A stretch of DNA of 64,000 bases. Source: an uncultured Sphaerochaeta sp. (GTDB lineage: Bacteria > Spirochaetota > Spirochaetia > Sphaerochaetales > Sphaerochaetaceae). The translations under genes were made by a program, and so were the position numbers. This document shows, in pieces, positions 16,903-29,401 of the stretch (positions are counted from its first letter, which is position 1; every line of letters begins with the position of its first letter). The stretch covers positions 3,123,757-3,187,756 of the forward strand of contig NZ_OY763408.1 of assembly GCF_963667405.1 (NCBI RefSeq), given 5' to 3'. The notes beneath the pieces were generated by a model. It worked only from the letters and a program-made list of their open reading frames with translations, made no database searches and was not told the origin of the DNA.

Positions 16903-18367
16903 ATTGAACAACCAGTATACGGTGATGAAGCGACAAGTCCATGCCCAGGTGCTCAAGGCATTCTTTGCCGGGACGCTGGAGCAGGACGTGGATGCGCTTC
17001 CCATCAAGATCATTCCCAAGTCCAGGATATCGAACCGTTGCTGCATCTACAAGGAACGGGCAATGGTCCGCTACCGGATCATGGCACTGATGGGCATCAA
17101 CATCGAGACGGATGATGATGAACTGAGAACGCTCTCTTCCTACGTAAGGGAAGTCATGGAAGAGGACAAGCATGTCGCCCCGATCCTGACCACCATCAGC
17201 ACCGCCTGCTCGTCCTGTCCTCCTGACCGCTATCTCATCAGTGAGGCTTGCCGTGGATGTTTTGCCCGGCCCTGCCTGGCGAACTGCCCGAAAGACTGCA
17301 TCTCATTCATCAACGGTCAGGCTCATATCGATGAGAGCCGGTGCATCCGTTGCGGCAAGTGCAAGGAGGTCTGCCCCTTCCATGCCGTGGTGCATATCCC
17401 TGTCCCTTGCGAGGAGGCTTGTCCGGTCAATGCGGTCAAAAAGAACGAGGAAGGGTATGTTGAGATAGACTACCAGAAGTGCATAAGCTGTGGGCGCTGT
17501 GCGATGAGCTGCCCCTTTGGTGCCATTGTGGAGCGCTCAGGCGTCATGCCTGTAGTGAAGATGCTCAAGGCAGGGGCTCATGTGACCGCTCTCATCGCCC
17601 CCGCAATCGAAGGGCAGTTTCCCGGCACCCTTGCCCAGATAAAGCAAGCGCTCCTGGCAACCGGATTCTCCTCAGTCGTGGAAGTCTCCCAGGGTGCTGA
17701 GACAACCAGCCTCCATGAGGCTCATGAACTGAGCGAACGCAAGGCTGAGGGAAAGGGGTACATGACCACCAGTTGTTGTCCGGCTTACATGGAACTGGTG
17801 GACAAGCATCTCCCCTTCCTTGCCGAGCGGCGTTCTTCAGCCCTTTCCCCGATGGGTTATGCGGCCTTGGAGGCGAAACAGGCCAATCCCCAGACCAAGA
17901 CGGTCTTCATCGGGCCCTGTCTTGCCAAGCGGGTTGAAGCCGTGAAATTGAAGACCATCGACGGAGTGCTGACCTTCAGCGAGCTGGCAAGCCTGTTCAT
18001 CGCAAAGGGTGTGGACGTCCGGGAGATGGAGATGGCTGATCTTGGCACCACCGACTCCTTTGAGGATTGTCGTGGGTTTGCACTCAGCGGAGGGGTATCA
18101 TCGTGCGTGCTCAGCCGGTATGCAAAGGCTGATGAGGTGGCCGTCCTGCCGATCAACGGCATTGACAAGAAGATGTTCCGGACCATGAAAATCTGGGACA
18201 AGCGCCAGCCTGAGGCCGACCTGATCGAGGTCATGTGCTGCGAAGGGGGTTGCATCAACGGCCCCGGCGTGGTAGTAAAGCCTTCTGTAGCCTTGAAACT
18301 GAGGGGCGGCAACAAGGCTGCCACTCCGGTGAAGGCGATGCGCTCCATTGTGGGAGCAAGGGAGTAG
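16895..18367 (+). CDS. hydA: [FeFe]-hydrogenase, catalytic type (group B-like)
   Basis: 490-aa hydrogenase converting protons and electrons to H2 or the reverse. The N-terminal part has a Cys-rich region (C105, C108, C119, C122, C127, C131, C135) followed by ferredoxin motifs C150/C153/C156/C160 and C196/C199/C202/C206, with C172/C176 between them. H-cluster loops are L1 TSCCPAYME (C294 relay, C295 ligand), L2 GPCLAKRVEA (C342) and L3 CCEGGCINGPG (C449, C453). The proton-relay Cys is kept, unlike in the sensory paralogue. Layout and loops fit group B enzymes of fermenters. Start set at ATG 16895 because CGGAGG lies 7 nt upstream and the overlap fits coupling. No hydE, hydF or hydG maturase gene lies in the window. 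Confidence 0.92.
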   Translation: MLELNNQYTVMKRQVHAQVLKAFFAGTLEQDVDALPIKIIPKSRISNRCCIYKERAMVRYRIMALMGINIETDDDELRTLSSYVREVMEEDKHVAPILTTISTACSSCPPDRYLISEACRGCFARPCLANCPKDCISFINGQAHIDESRCIRCGKCKEVCPFHAVVHIPVPCEEACPVNAVKKNEEGYVEIDYQKCISCGRCAMSCPFGAIVERSGVMPVVKMLKAGAHVTALIAPAIEGQFPGTLAQIKQALLATGFSSVVEVSQGAETTSLHEAHELSERKAEGKGYMTTSCCPAYMELVDKHLPFLAERRSSALSPMGYAALEAKQANPQTKTVFIGPCLAKRVEAVKLKTIDGVLTFSELASLFIAKGVDVREMEMADLGTTDSFEDCRGFALSGGVSSCVLSRYAKADEVAVLPINGIDKKMFRTMKIWDKRQPEADLIEVMCCEGGCINGPGVVVKPSVALKLRGGNKAATPVKAMRSIVGARE

Positions 18368-18371
18368 AGCA

Positions 18372-18851
18372 ATGCACGATTTGGGAAGCGGTTCTGTCCT
18401 TGCACAGCTTGAGGCGTTGGTGGATGCATGGGATGGCAGCATCGAAAGCCGGTACTGCCATCTGGCCAACGCTGCAGCCTTCTTGTACGAGCAGATGGAT
18501 GACGTCATCTGGCTGGGTTTCTACCTTGCATCAGGGTCCCAAGGCATGTTGATGCTCGGCCCTTTTCAGGGAAAGATTGCTTGTACCGAAATACTGTTTG
18601 GGCGGGGGGTCTGCGGCAAAGCAGCACAGGAAGGGAAGAGCGTTCGTGTCGCAGATGTGCATGACTTTGCCGATCATATTGTGTGTGACAGTGCAAGCAA
18701 CAGTGAATTGGTGGTGCCGCTTTTCGATGCAAATCACCATGTGGTTGGGGTTCTGGATGTGGACAGTGCAAGCTTCGGACGGTTTTCGGAAGATGACCAA
18801 CAGTTGCTTGAGGGGGCTGCCAAGATTCTCTCACGTGTGCTTTGGACTTGA
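18372..18851 (+). CDS. msrC: Free methionine-(R)-sulfoxide reductase (GAF type)
   Basis: 159-aa GAF-domain enzyme reducing free Met-R-sulfoxide. Family markers are VIWLGFYLA, LGPFQGKIACTEI, FGRGVCGKAAQEGK (first active-site Cys), and the segment ADHIVCDSASNSELVVPLF (second and catalytic Cys region), ending GVLDVDSASFGRFSEDD. All conserved cysteines are present. It starts 4 nt after the hydrogenase stop, so it may be co-transcribed with it, which would tie oxidative repair to an oxygen-sensitive enzyme (inference). Confidence 0.93.
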   Translation: MHDLGSGSVLAQLEALVDAWDGSIESRYCHLANAAAFLYEQMDDVIWLGFYLASGSQGMLMLGPFQGKIACTEILFGRGVCGKAAQEGKSVRVADVHDFADHIVCDSASNSELVVPLFDANHHVVGVLDVDSASFGRFSEDDQQLLEGAAKILSRVLWT

Positions 18852-18874
18852 CTAATTGGACGTTTGTGAGCATG

Positions 18875-19177
18875 CTGATTGTCAAGGCGTTGAGAAAGAC
18901 GAGTAGTCGGTAACGGAGCCACAGAGAGGATTCCCGAGGTTGAGAGGAGTCTGGCAGGCGCCCGATGAAAACCCCTTTTGAGCCGCATACCGAACGGGCA
19001 ACCAAGTAGGCTATGCCGCACTCCTGGCGATACAGGTGTAATGAGCGTCTTTTCCGGCGTCAGAGAGTCGGGAAAGGAAGCAAGGTGGAACCGCGGAACA
19101 TGAGAGCTCTCATGTCTTCGTCCTTGCCGGATACGGAACATGCCGTACCGGAGAGGGAAGGCATGAGGGCTTTTTTT
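18875..19177 (+). promoter_or_regulatory. T-box riboswitch leader of thrS
   Basis: The T-box core AAGGTGGAACCGCGG is at 19082-19096. Stem I features are visible: GAGTAG near 18901, ACAGAGAG near 18920 and GGTTGAGAGG near 18938. A candidate specifier ACC (Thr) is at 18971-18973. The antiterminator can form from GCAAGG (around 19080) and CCTTGC (around 19122), with the UGGA bulge at 19086-19089. The competing terminator pairs AGCTCTCATG (19105-19114) with CATGAGGGCT (19162-19171), followed by seven T. Uncharged tRNA-Thr should favour read-through into thrS. A weak promoter TTGACT overlaps the end of the preceding gene. Confidence 0.93.
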
Positions 19178-19212
19178 GGTATAAGCATCCTACGGGATGA
19201 GGAGGAAATGGT

Positions 19213-20958
19213 ATGGCAAAGGAAGAAGCGGGAGAAAAACTCTCCAGGATCAGGCACTCGATGGCGCACGTCATGGCCGAGGCTGTGCTGCAGATGTTCC
19301 CCACTGCCCAGATAGCGATCGGTCCTGCGATCGAGAATGGTTTCTACTATGATTTTGAACTGCCCAGGCAGCTGGTCACCGAGGATCTCGAGGAGATCAG
19401 TGAGCGTATGAGAGCCATCATCAGTGAGGGAAAGCCGTTCGTACGGACGGTCGTCAGCCGCGCTGAAGCTCAGGAAAAGTTTGCCGGTCAGGTCTACAAG
19501 CAGGAGCTGCTTCAGGCGATTCCCGAGCATGAGGAAGTTTCGCTCTACAACCAGGGCGGTTTCACCGATCTGTGCCGCGGTCCCCACGTGGAGACCACCA
19601 AGGAGCTGAAGGGTGATGCCTTCAAGCTCATGAGCATCGCCGGTGCGTACTGGAGAGGCAAGGAGACCAATCCCATGCTTACCCGCATCTACGGGACCGC
19701 CTGGTCGAATGCCAAGGAGCTCAGGCTCTATCTGCAGCACCTCGAGGATGTCGAGAAGCGTGACCACCGTAAGTTGGGCAAGGAACTCGATCTCTTCAGT
19801 CTCCATGAGGAGGCAGGTCCCGGTCTGGTCTACTGGCATCCGATGGGTGCAAGAATCCGGCAGGCGATCGAGACGTTCTGGAGGAGCGAGCACTACGCAA
19901 ACGGCTATGAGATGGTCTATACCCCCCACATCGGTCGCTCCTGGCTCTGGGAGACCAGCGGACACCTGGGCTTCTACAAGGAAGGGATGTACCCTCCGAT
20001 GGAGATGGACAAGAGCGACTACTATGTCAAGCCGATGAACTGTCCGTTCCACATCATGATCTACAAGAACAGCAAGCGTTCCTATCGCGACCTTCCGTTC
20101 CGCTGGGCTGAACTTGGGACTGTCTACCGATATGAGAAGGCTGGTGCCATGCACGGTCTGATGCGGGTACGCGGCTTCACCCAGGATGATGCACACCTGT
20201 TCGTCACCCCTGACCAGATGAATGATGAGATTCTTGAAGTCTTGCGGTTCAGCCTGCACATGCTCCACAGCTTCGGCTTCACCGATATCAATGCATACCT
20301 CTCCACCATGCCGGAGAAGTCTGTTGGTGACCCTGCTCGTTGGGCTGATGCCACCGAAGCGCTTCGCAAGGCCATTGTGGCTGAGGGGCTTTCCTATGAG
20401 GTGGATGAGGGTGGCGGTGCGTTCTATGGTCCGAAGATCGACCTGAAGATCAAGGATGCCATCGGTCGTGAATGGCAGCTTTCAACCGTGCAGTTCGATT
20501 TCAACGAACCTGAGCGCTTTGACATGACCTTCGTCGACAAGGACGGGGTGGAGAAGCGTCCCTACATGATCCACCGCGCCCTGCTTGGCTCCATCGAGCG
20601 CTTCTTCGGCGTTCTCATCGAGCACTATGCAGGGGCTTTCCCGCCGTGGCTTGCTCCCGAGCAGATCAAGCTCATCCCTGTCGGGGAGACTTTCTTCGAC
20701 TATGCGAAGCAGCTTGAGTTGCGCTTGCGCAAAGAGGGCTTCAGGGTCAGCGCCGACCTCGGTGACGACCGCATGAATGCCAAGATCCGCAACGCACAAC
20801 AGCTGAAGATTCCCTACATGGTGATCATCGGCGAGCGTGAAGCGGAGAACGATCAGGTTTCGGTACGCTACCGAAGCGGAAAGCAGGAGAACGGCTTGAC
20901 CACCCAGGCATTCATCGATTTGGTGAAAGCGAAAGTGGAGAGCAAGCAGCAGCTGTAG
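19213..20958 (+). CDS. thrS: Threonyl-tRNA synthetase (lacks N-terminal TGS domain)
   Basis: 581-aa class II synthetase charging tRNA-Thr. The N-terminus begins directly with the editing (SAD) domain: HSMAHVMAEA gives the HxxxH zinc-type motif and DLCRGPHVE the C...H motif near residue 120, so Ser-tRNA-Thr editing should be intact. The catalytic core follows (GPGLVYWHPMGARIR, motif 1; MNCPFHIMIYK with the zinc Cys; FRWAELGTVYRYEK, motif 2; GSIERFFGVLIEHY, motif 3). The anticodon-binding domain is at about 475-575. E. coli ThrRS has 642 aa; the missing part is the TGS domain of about 60 aa. The T-box leader upstream regulates it. Confidence 0.97.
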   Translation: MAKEEAGEKLSRIRHSMAHVMAEAVLQMFPTAQIAIGPAIENGFYYDFELPRQLVTEDLEEISERMRAIISEGKPFVRTVVSRAEAQEKFAGQVYKQELLQAIPEHEEVSLYNQGGFTDLCRGPHVETTKELKGDAFKLMSIAGAYWRGKETNPMLTRIYGTAWSNAKELRLYLQHLEDVEKRDHRKLGKELDLFSLHEEAGPGLVYWHPMGARIRQAIETFWRSEHYANGYEMVYTPHIGRSWLWETSGHLGFYKEGMYPPMEMDKSDYYVKPMNCPFHIMIYKNSKRSYRDLPFRWAELGTVYRYEKAGAMHGLMRVRGFTQDDAHLFVTPDQMNDEILEVLRFSLHMLHSFGFTDINAYLSTMPEKSVGDPARWADATEALRKAIVAEGLSYEVDEGGGAFYGPKIDLKIKDAIGREWQLSTVQFDFNEPERFDMTFVDKDGVEKRPYMIHRALLGSIERFFGVLIEHYAGAFPPWLAPEQIKLIPVGETFFDYAKQLELRLRKEGFRVSADLGDDRMNAKIRNAQQLKIPYMVIIGEREAENDQVSVRYRSGKQENGLTTQAFIDLVKAKVESKQQL

Positions 20959-20965
20959 TACGAAC

Positions 20966-20990
20966 AGAGCCGGAGCAATCCGGCTCTTTC
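20966..20990 (+). terminator. thrS terminator
   Basis: AGAGCCGGA and TCCGGCTCT form a 9-bp stem with a GCAA loop, followed by TTTC, directly after the thrS stop. Confidence 0.7.
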
Positions 20991-21006
20991 GCTGATGGGG
21001 GAACAT

Positions 21007-22503
21007 ATGACGAAAGAAGCAGCATTTGCAGCATTGGAAACCTTGGATCGGCAGATAGTCCTGCTTGACCATATTGAGGCAACCCTGGCTTGGGACCAGG
21101 AGATATCGCTCTCTGAGCGGGGTGTGGAAGAACGTTCATCCCAACTTGGTTGGATAGCCGAGCAGCGCCACCATCTTGTCAGTGATCATGCCATGGAAGA
21201 TCTGCTTGCGCAGCTGGAGGGGTACGAACCGGACTCATCCTTCCAAAGGGAACTCATCGCTCATAGGAGGCGAGAGTATGAGAAGCAGGTGAAACTGCCT
21301 TCATCTCTTGTCCGTTCAATTTCTGAACAAGCTTCCAAAGCCCATCAAAGCTGGGTTGAAGCCCGAAAAGCGGGGTCTTGGTCACGCTTTTCTCCCGATT
21401 TTCATCCAATGGTTGAAATGGTCCGTGAAAAAGCGGATTTGCTTCGTTCAGAGGGGCAGTGCCTGTACGATCCATTGCTTGACAATTTTGAGCGGGGAAT
21501 GAGGACTGATGAGGTTGACCGTCTCTTTTCCTCGATCAAGGAAGATCTCAAGGCCCTTGCCCAGAGGATGGAGCAGCATCAGGTTGACGATGCGTTTCTG
21601 AAACTGGAGTATCCCATCAGTGCCCAGGAGGCTTTCTCCCGCCAGGTACTGAAGGATATGGGGTTTGACTTCAGCCGGGGCAGCATGGCGGTTTCTGTTC
21701 ATCCTTTCACTACCACCGTTGGCGGTGATGATATCCGGATCACCACGCGTTACACTGATCCCAGCGTAGCGGACAGCCTGTTCTCCACCATCCATGAGGG
21801 AGGGCATGCACTGTATGAGATGGGCGCCAACAGCGGATTGCTCAAGGGGACGAGTCTTGCAAACGGAGCAAGTCTGGGCATGCATGAATCGCAGAGCAGG
21901 CTTTGGGAGAATATCATCGGAAAGAGCGCAGAGTTCTGGGAACACTACTATCCGCTGTTTGCCGACTTTTTCCCTGCACAGACATCTGGAGTGAGCCTTG
22001 GGAGATTTGTCCAAGCCATCAACAAGGTACAGAGAAATCCCATCCGGGTGAATGCGGACGAGGTCAATTACAGTCTGCATATCATTCTGCGTTTTGAGCT
22101 TGAGCGTCAGATTCTTGACGGCAATCTCGCAGTGGCCGATATTCCCGAGGCATGGGATGCAAAGCACGAAGCATTGTTCGGCTATAGGCCGGGTTCACTG
22201 CAAGAGGGGGCGCTTCAGGATGTCCATTGGAGCAGCGGAGACTTCGGCTACTTTCCCACTTATGCCCTGGGCAATCTCTATGGAGCACAGATCTGGGAGC
22301 GGGTAAAGAAGGATCTTGATGTATCAGATCTGCTGAAAACCGGGCAACTGGGGCAGATCAGCTCACTTCTCCGGGAGCATATCTATCAGAAGGGGGCTCT
22401 GCAAAGCGGGCTTGGCACCCTTGTTTCGTACACTTCCAAGGGTCTTGACGCGACGTTGTTCACAAGCTACCTTGAAAACAAATTCAGCCGCTTGTTCGGC
22501 TAG
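21007..22503 (+). CDS. Thermostable carboxypeptidase, M32 (Taq) family
   Basis: 498-aa metallocarboxypeptidase, mostly helical, expected in the cytosol. Signatures are HPFT (near residue 232), the zinc motif HEGGH (263-267) with catalytic E264, and GMHESQSR (291-298) with the third zinc ligand E294. The ALYE after HEGGH and the later VNPIRV-like NPIRVNADEVNYSLHIILRFE are typical. Its role is C-terminal trimming of peptides for amino-acid supply. Start chosen at 21007, since GGGGGA lies 6 nt upstream; an in-frame ATG at 20995 would overlap that RBS. Confidence 0.94.
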   Translation: MTKEAAFAALETLDRQIVLLDHIEATLAWDQEISLSERGVEERSSQLGWIAEQRHHLVSDHAMEDLLAQLEGYEPDSSFQRELIAHRRREYEKQVKLPSSLVRSISEQASKAHQSWVEARKAGSWSRFSPDFHPMVEMVREKADLLRSEGQCLYDPLLDNFERGMRTDEVDRLFSSIKEDLKALAQRMEQHQVDDAFLKLEYPISAQEAFSRQVLKDMGFDFSRGSMAVSVHPFTTTVGGDDIRITTRYTDPSVADSLFSTIHEGGHALYEMGANSGLLKGTSLANGASLGMHESQSRLWENIIGKSAEFWEHYYPLFADFFPAQTSGVSLGRFVQAINKVQRNPIRVNADEVNYSLHIILRFELERQILDGNLAVADIPEAWDAKHEALFGYRPGSLQEGALQDVHWSSGDFGYFPTYALGNLYGAQIWERVKKDLDVSDLLKTGQLGQISSLLREHIYQKGALQSGLGTLVSYTSKGLDATLFTSYLENKFSRLFG

Positions 22504-22515
22504 GAAGAGGTCCCT

Positions 22516-23112
22516 ATGAATATCCCGAATAAGCTTACGGTTTCGCGCTTGGTCATGGCGCCCCTGTTCTTCATTGCCTTTCATCTTGCTTCATGGTTCG
22601 GACCTCAATTGCAGAGCACCGCTTCCATTCTTACGCTCATTCTCTGGGCTGCAACCGAGCTCACCGATTTGCTCGACGGGCAGATAGCGCGCAAGAAGAA
22701 TCTGGTGACTGACTTGGGCAAGGTGATGGATCCTTTTGCTGATACGTTCTCCCGTCTGACCTATTTCGTGTGTCTTTCCGGAGCCGGGATCATGCCGCTT
22801 TGGACCTTTATCCTGATCATGTGGAGGGAGTTTTCCATCCTCTTTGTCAGGATGCTGATGATGGGCAAGGGGAAGCCTGTTGCCGCCAATATCTGGGGGA
22901 AGAGCAAGGCCGTGCTGTATGCAGTCAGTGGTGCACTCGGCATCCTCTACATCGCGTTGGGCAACTGGTTCAAGGATGCTTCCTTCCTGACGGCAGCCCG
23001 TCCGGTACTGACAGCGGTGTTCATTCTTGCCGCCCTCAGTTCCGTGATGTCTTTCCTTACCTATATCAAAGCAATCATCCGCGATGGCAGTCTTGCTTCC
23101 ATGAGCCGGTAG
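22516..23112 (+). CDS. pgsA: CDP-alcohol phosphatidyltransferase (PgsA-like)
   Basis: 198-aa integral membrane protein with several helices. The complete catalytic motif of the family, DG-x2-AR-x8-G-x3-D-x3-D, is seen from DLLDGQIARKK to LGKVMDPFAD (about residues 50-76). The N-terminus NIPNKLTVSRLVMAPLF is typical of phosphatidylglycerophosphate synthase, making PGP from CDP-diacylglycerol and glycerol-3-phosphate. Other CDP-alcohol substrates cannot be excluded. It sits 12 nt after the carboxypeptidase gene and 11 nt before the HAD gene; a role of that phosphatase in the same lipid path is possible but unproven. Confidence 0.87.
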   Translation: MNIPNKLTVSRLVMAPLFFIAFHLASWFGPQLQSTASILTLILWAATELTDLLDGQIARKKNLVTDLGKVMDPFADTFSRLTYFVCLSGAGIMPLWTFILIMWREFSILFVRMLMMGKGKPVAANIWGKSKAVLYAVSGALGILYIALGNWFKDASFLTAARPVLTAVFILAALSSVMSFLTYIKAIIRDGSLASMSR

Positions 23113-23123
23113 GGGTGAACCAC

Positions 23124-23912
23124 ATGCAGACTCTTGATACGCTCAGCAATGCGGAAGCGGCCTCAGTACAGTTTCTGCTTACCGATGTTGATGACACCAT
23201 CACTACCGAGGGAAAGTTGCGCCCGGTTGCCCTTGAGGCGTTGTACCGACTCAAGGAAGCAGGGATCCGTACCATTTGTGTGACCGGGGGCTCTGCAGGG
23301 TGGGGGGATACCTATCTGCGCCAATGGCCGGTGGAGGCAGTACTCAGTGAAAGCGGAGCGGTCTGCCTGTACCGGGAAGATGGGATGATCAGGAAGTATG
23401 TCCATCCCTCCATTGTGCAGGAAGGGTATGCCCAGCGAGCTGAAGAGCTGATCAGGAAGGTGCTTGAAGAGGTCCCCGGGGCAAAGCTTTCCAGTGACCA
23501 GTTTGCCCGCATCTACGATATTGCGTTCGACCATGGCAGCGAGCCTCCCTACTTGGACAGGGACGGAATCGAGCAAGTGGTTCGACTCTGCAAGAGCTTG
23601 GGAGCTGGGACAGCGGTGAGTTCCATTCATATCAATGCTTGGTTCGGGTCCTTTGATAAGTTCGAGGGATCGCGCTCGTTTTTCCAGGATGTGCTTGCTC
23701 TTGATGAATCGGCCTTGCTTTCCCAAAGCTGTTATTGCGGGGATGCCCCGAATGACCAGGTGATGTTTTCCCGATTTCCTCTGAGCTTCGGCGTCGGCAA
23801 CATCCGTTTGCATGAGAAAACCATGCAATTCCTGCCTCGCTATGCAGCTGCCTCACACGGTGGCGCTGGGTTTGCGGAGATTGTGGATGCTTTGCTGGAT
23901 AAACGCCGCTGA
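23124..23912 (+). CDS. HAD superfamily (IIB-type) phosphatase
   Basis: 262-aa HAD hydrolase. Motif I is LLTDVDDTIT (nucleophile and acid Asp), motif II is ICVTGGSAG, and motif III/IV is YCGDAPNDQVMF followed by SFGVGN. A type-IIB cap lies between motifs II and III. The sequence resembles the group containing sucrose- and mannosylglycerate-phosphatases more than Cof, but the substrate is undetermined. Start at ATG 23124 with AGGGG upstream; a longer open frame begins inside pgsA. It is the last gene before rRNA operon A. Confidence 0.82.
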   Translation: MQTLDTLSNAEAASVQFLLTDVDDTITTEGKLRPVALEALYRLKEAGIRTICVTGGSAGWGDTYLRQWPVEAVLSESGAVCLYREDGMIRKYVHPSIVQEGYAQRAEELIRKVLEEVPGAKLSSDQFARIYDIAFDHGSEPPYLDRDGIEQVVRLCKSLGAGTAVSSIHINAWFGSFDKFEGSRSFFQDVLALDESALLSQSCYCGDAPNDQVMFSRFPLSFGVGNIRLHEKTMQFLPRYAAASHGGAGFAEIVDALLDKRR

Positions 23913-23940
23913 GAATTGTCAAAATCTTTGATAGGAACGC

Positions 23941-23970
23941 TTGACACTCAGAATGGTCTTTTGCTATGTT
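23941..23970 (+). promoter_or_regulatory. Promoter of rRNA operon A
   Basis: TTGACA (23941-23946), 18-nt spacer, TATGTT (23965-23970), about 258 nt before mature 16S. The 316-bp gap to 16S also holds half of the RNase III-type stem (24028-24097) and the conserved leader shared with operon B from 24102. Confidence 0.65.
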
Positions 23971-24027
23971 ATCGGAGCACGCTGAACGACACCAAGTCTA
24001 CAGCGGACGATTTTTGACAGACATATG

Positions 24028-24097
24028 AGAGAAGAGAAGAGAAGATAAAACACGAGATGATTGCCGCAAGGCTGTTGATCGAGTGTATTTGGAAGCC
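24028..24097 (+). other. 16S processing stem, 5' strand (operon A)
   Basis: Positions 24028-24041 (a GAAGA-type repeat) are perfectly complementary to 25873-25886 beyond 16S, and TTGGAAGCC at 24089-24097 is complementary to 25860-25868. Together they would close a long stem around the 16S precursor, as expected for RNase III processing. Confidence 0.65.
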
Positions 24098-24101
24098 GCA
24101 A

Positions 24102-25857
<1,756 letters not shown>

Positions 25858-25902
25858 GAGGCTTCCAATCAACTCTTCTCTTCTCTGATATTTCTGTCAC
25901 AC

Positions 25903-25976
25903 GGGACTGTAGCTCAGGTGGTTAGAGCGCGTGCCTGATAAGCACGAGGTCATAAGTTCAAGTCTTATCAGTCCCA
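25903..25976 (+). tRNA. tRNA-Ile (GAT)
   Basis: 74-nt cloverleaf in the 16S-23S spacer of operon A. Acceptor is GGGACTG/CAGTCCC, anticodon loop CTGATAA gives GAT, and the T-loop is TTCAAGT. Discriminator is A; CCA is not encoded. Directly downstream lies a terminator-like hairpin. Confidence 0.97.
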
Positions 25977-25980
25977 TATT

Positions 25981-26005
25981 CAGTTGCTCGGCAACTGGTT
26001 TTTTT
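25981..26005 (+). terminator. Terminator-like hairpin between tRNA-Ile and 23S
   Basis: CAGTTGC and GCAACTG pair around TCG, then G and seven T. This is a textbook intrinsic terminator shape inside an rRNA operon, only 4 nt after tRNA-Ile. Operon B has nothing alike at this place. Confidence 0.6.
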
Positions 26006-26064
26006 ACAGTGCATTTGCGATGAAGAAGCAAATCAACATAGCGCAGGGATTGGAAGAATGATAT

Positions 26065-29000
<2,936 letters not shown>

Positions 29001-29072
29001 ATATCATCGTTCCAGTCCCATGGGCTGCCAAGGCCGGTCGTGCGAGGCTTCTCGCGCTCCCAGGCGTTGGCC

Positions 29073-29188
<116 letters not shown>

Positions 29189-29265
29189 TCTTTTTTTCTT
29201 CTTCCAGTCAATGTTGGACTGCCAAGGCTCGTTGCATGAATTTCATGCACCCAAGCGTTGGAATT

Positions 29266-29381
<116 letters not shown>

Positions 29382-29401
29382 TTTCTTTTTTCCCTTGCCG
29401 C

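Noticed and set aside
24014..24019. TTGACA as a second promoter of rRNA operon A
   Set aside because: No -10 hexamer at 16-19 nt; the region is the purine-rich processing stem.
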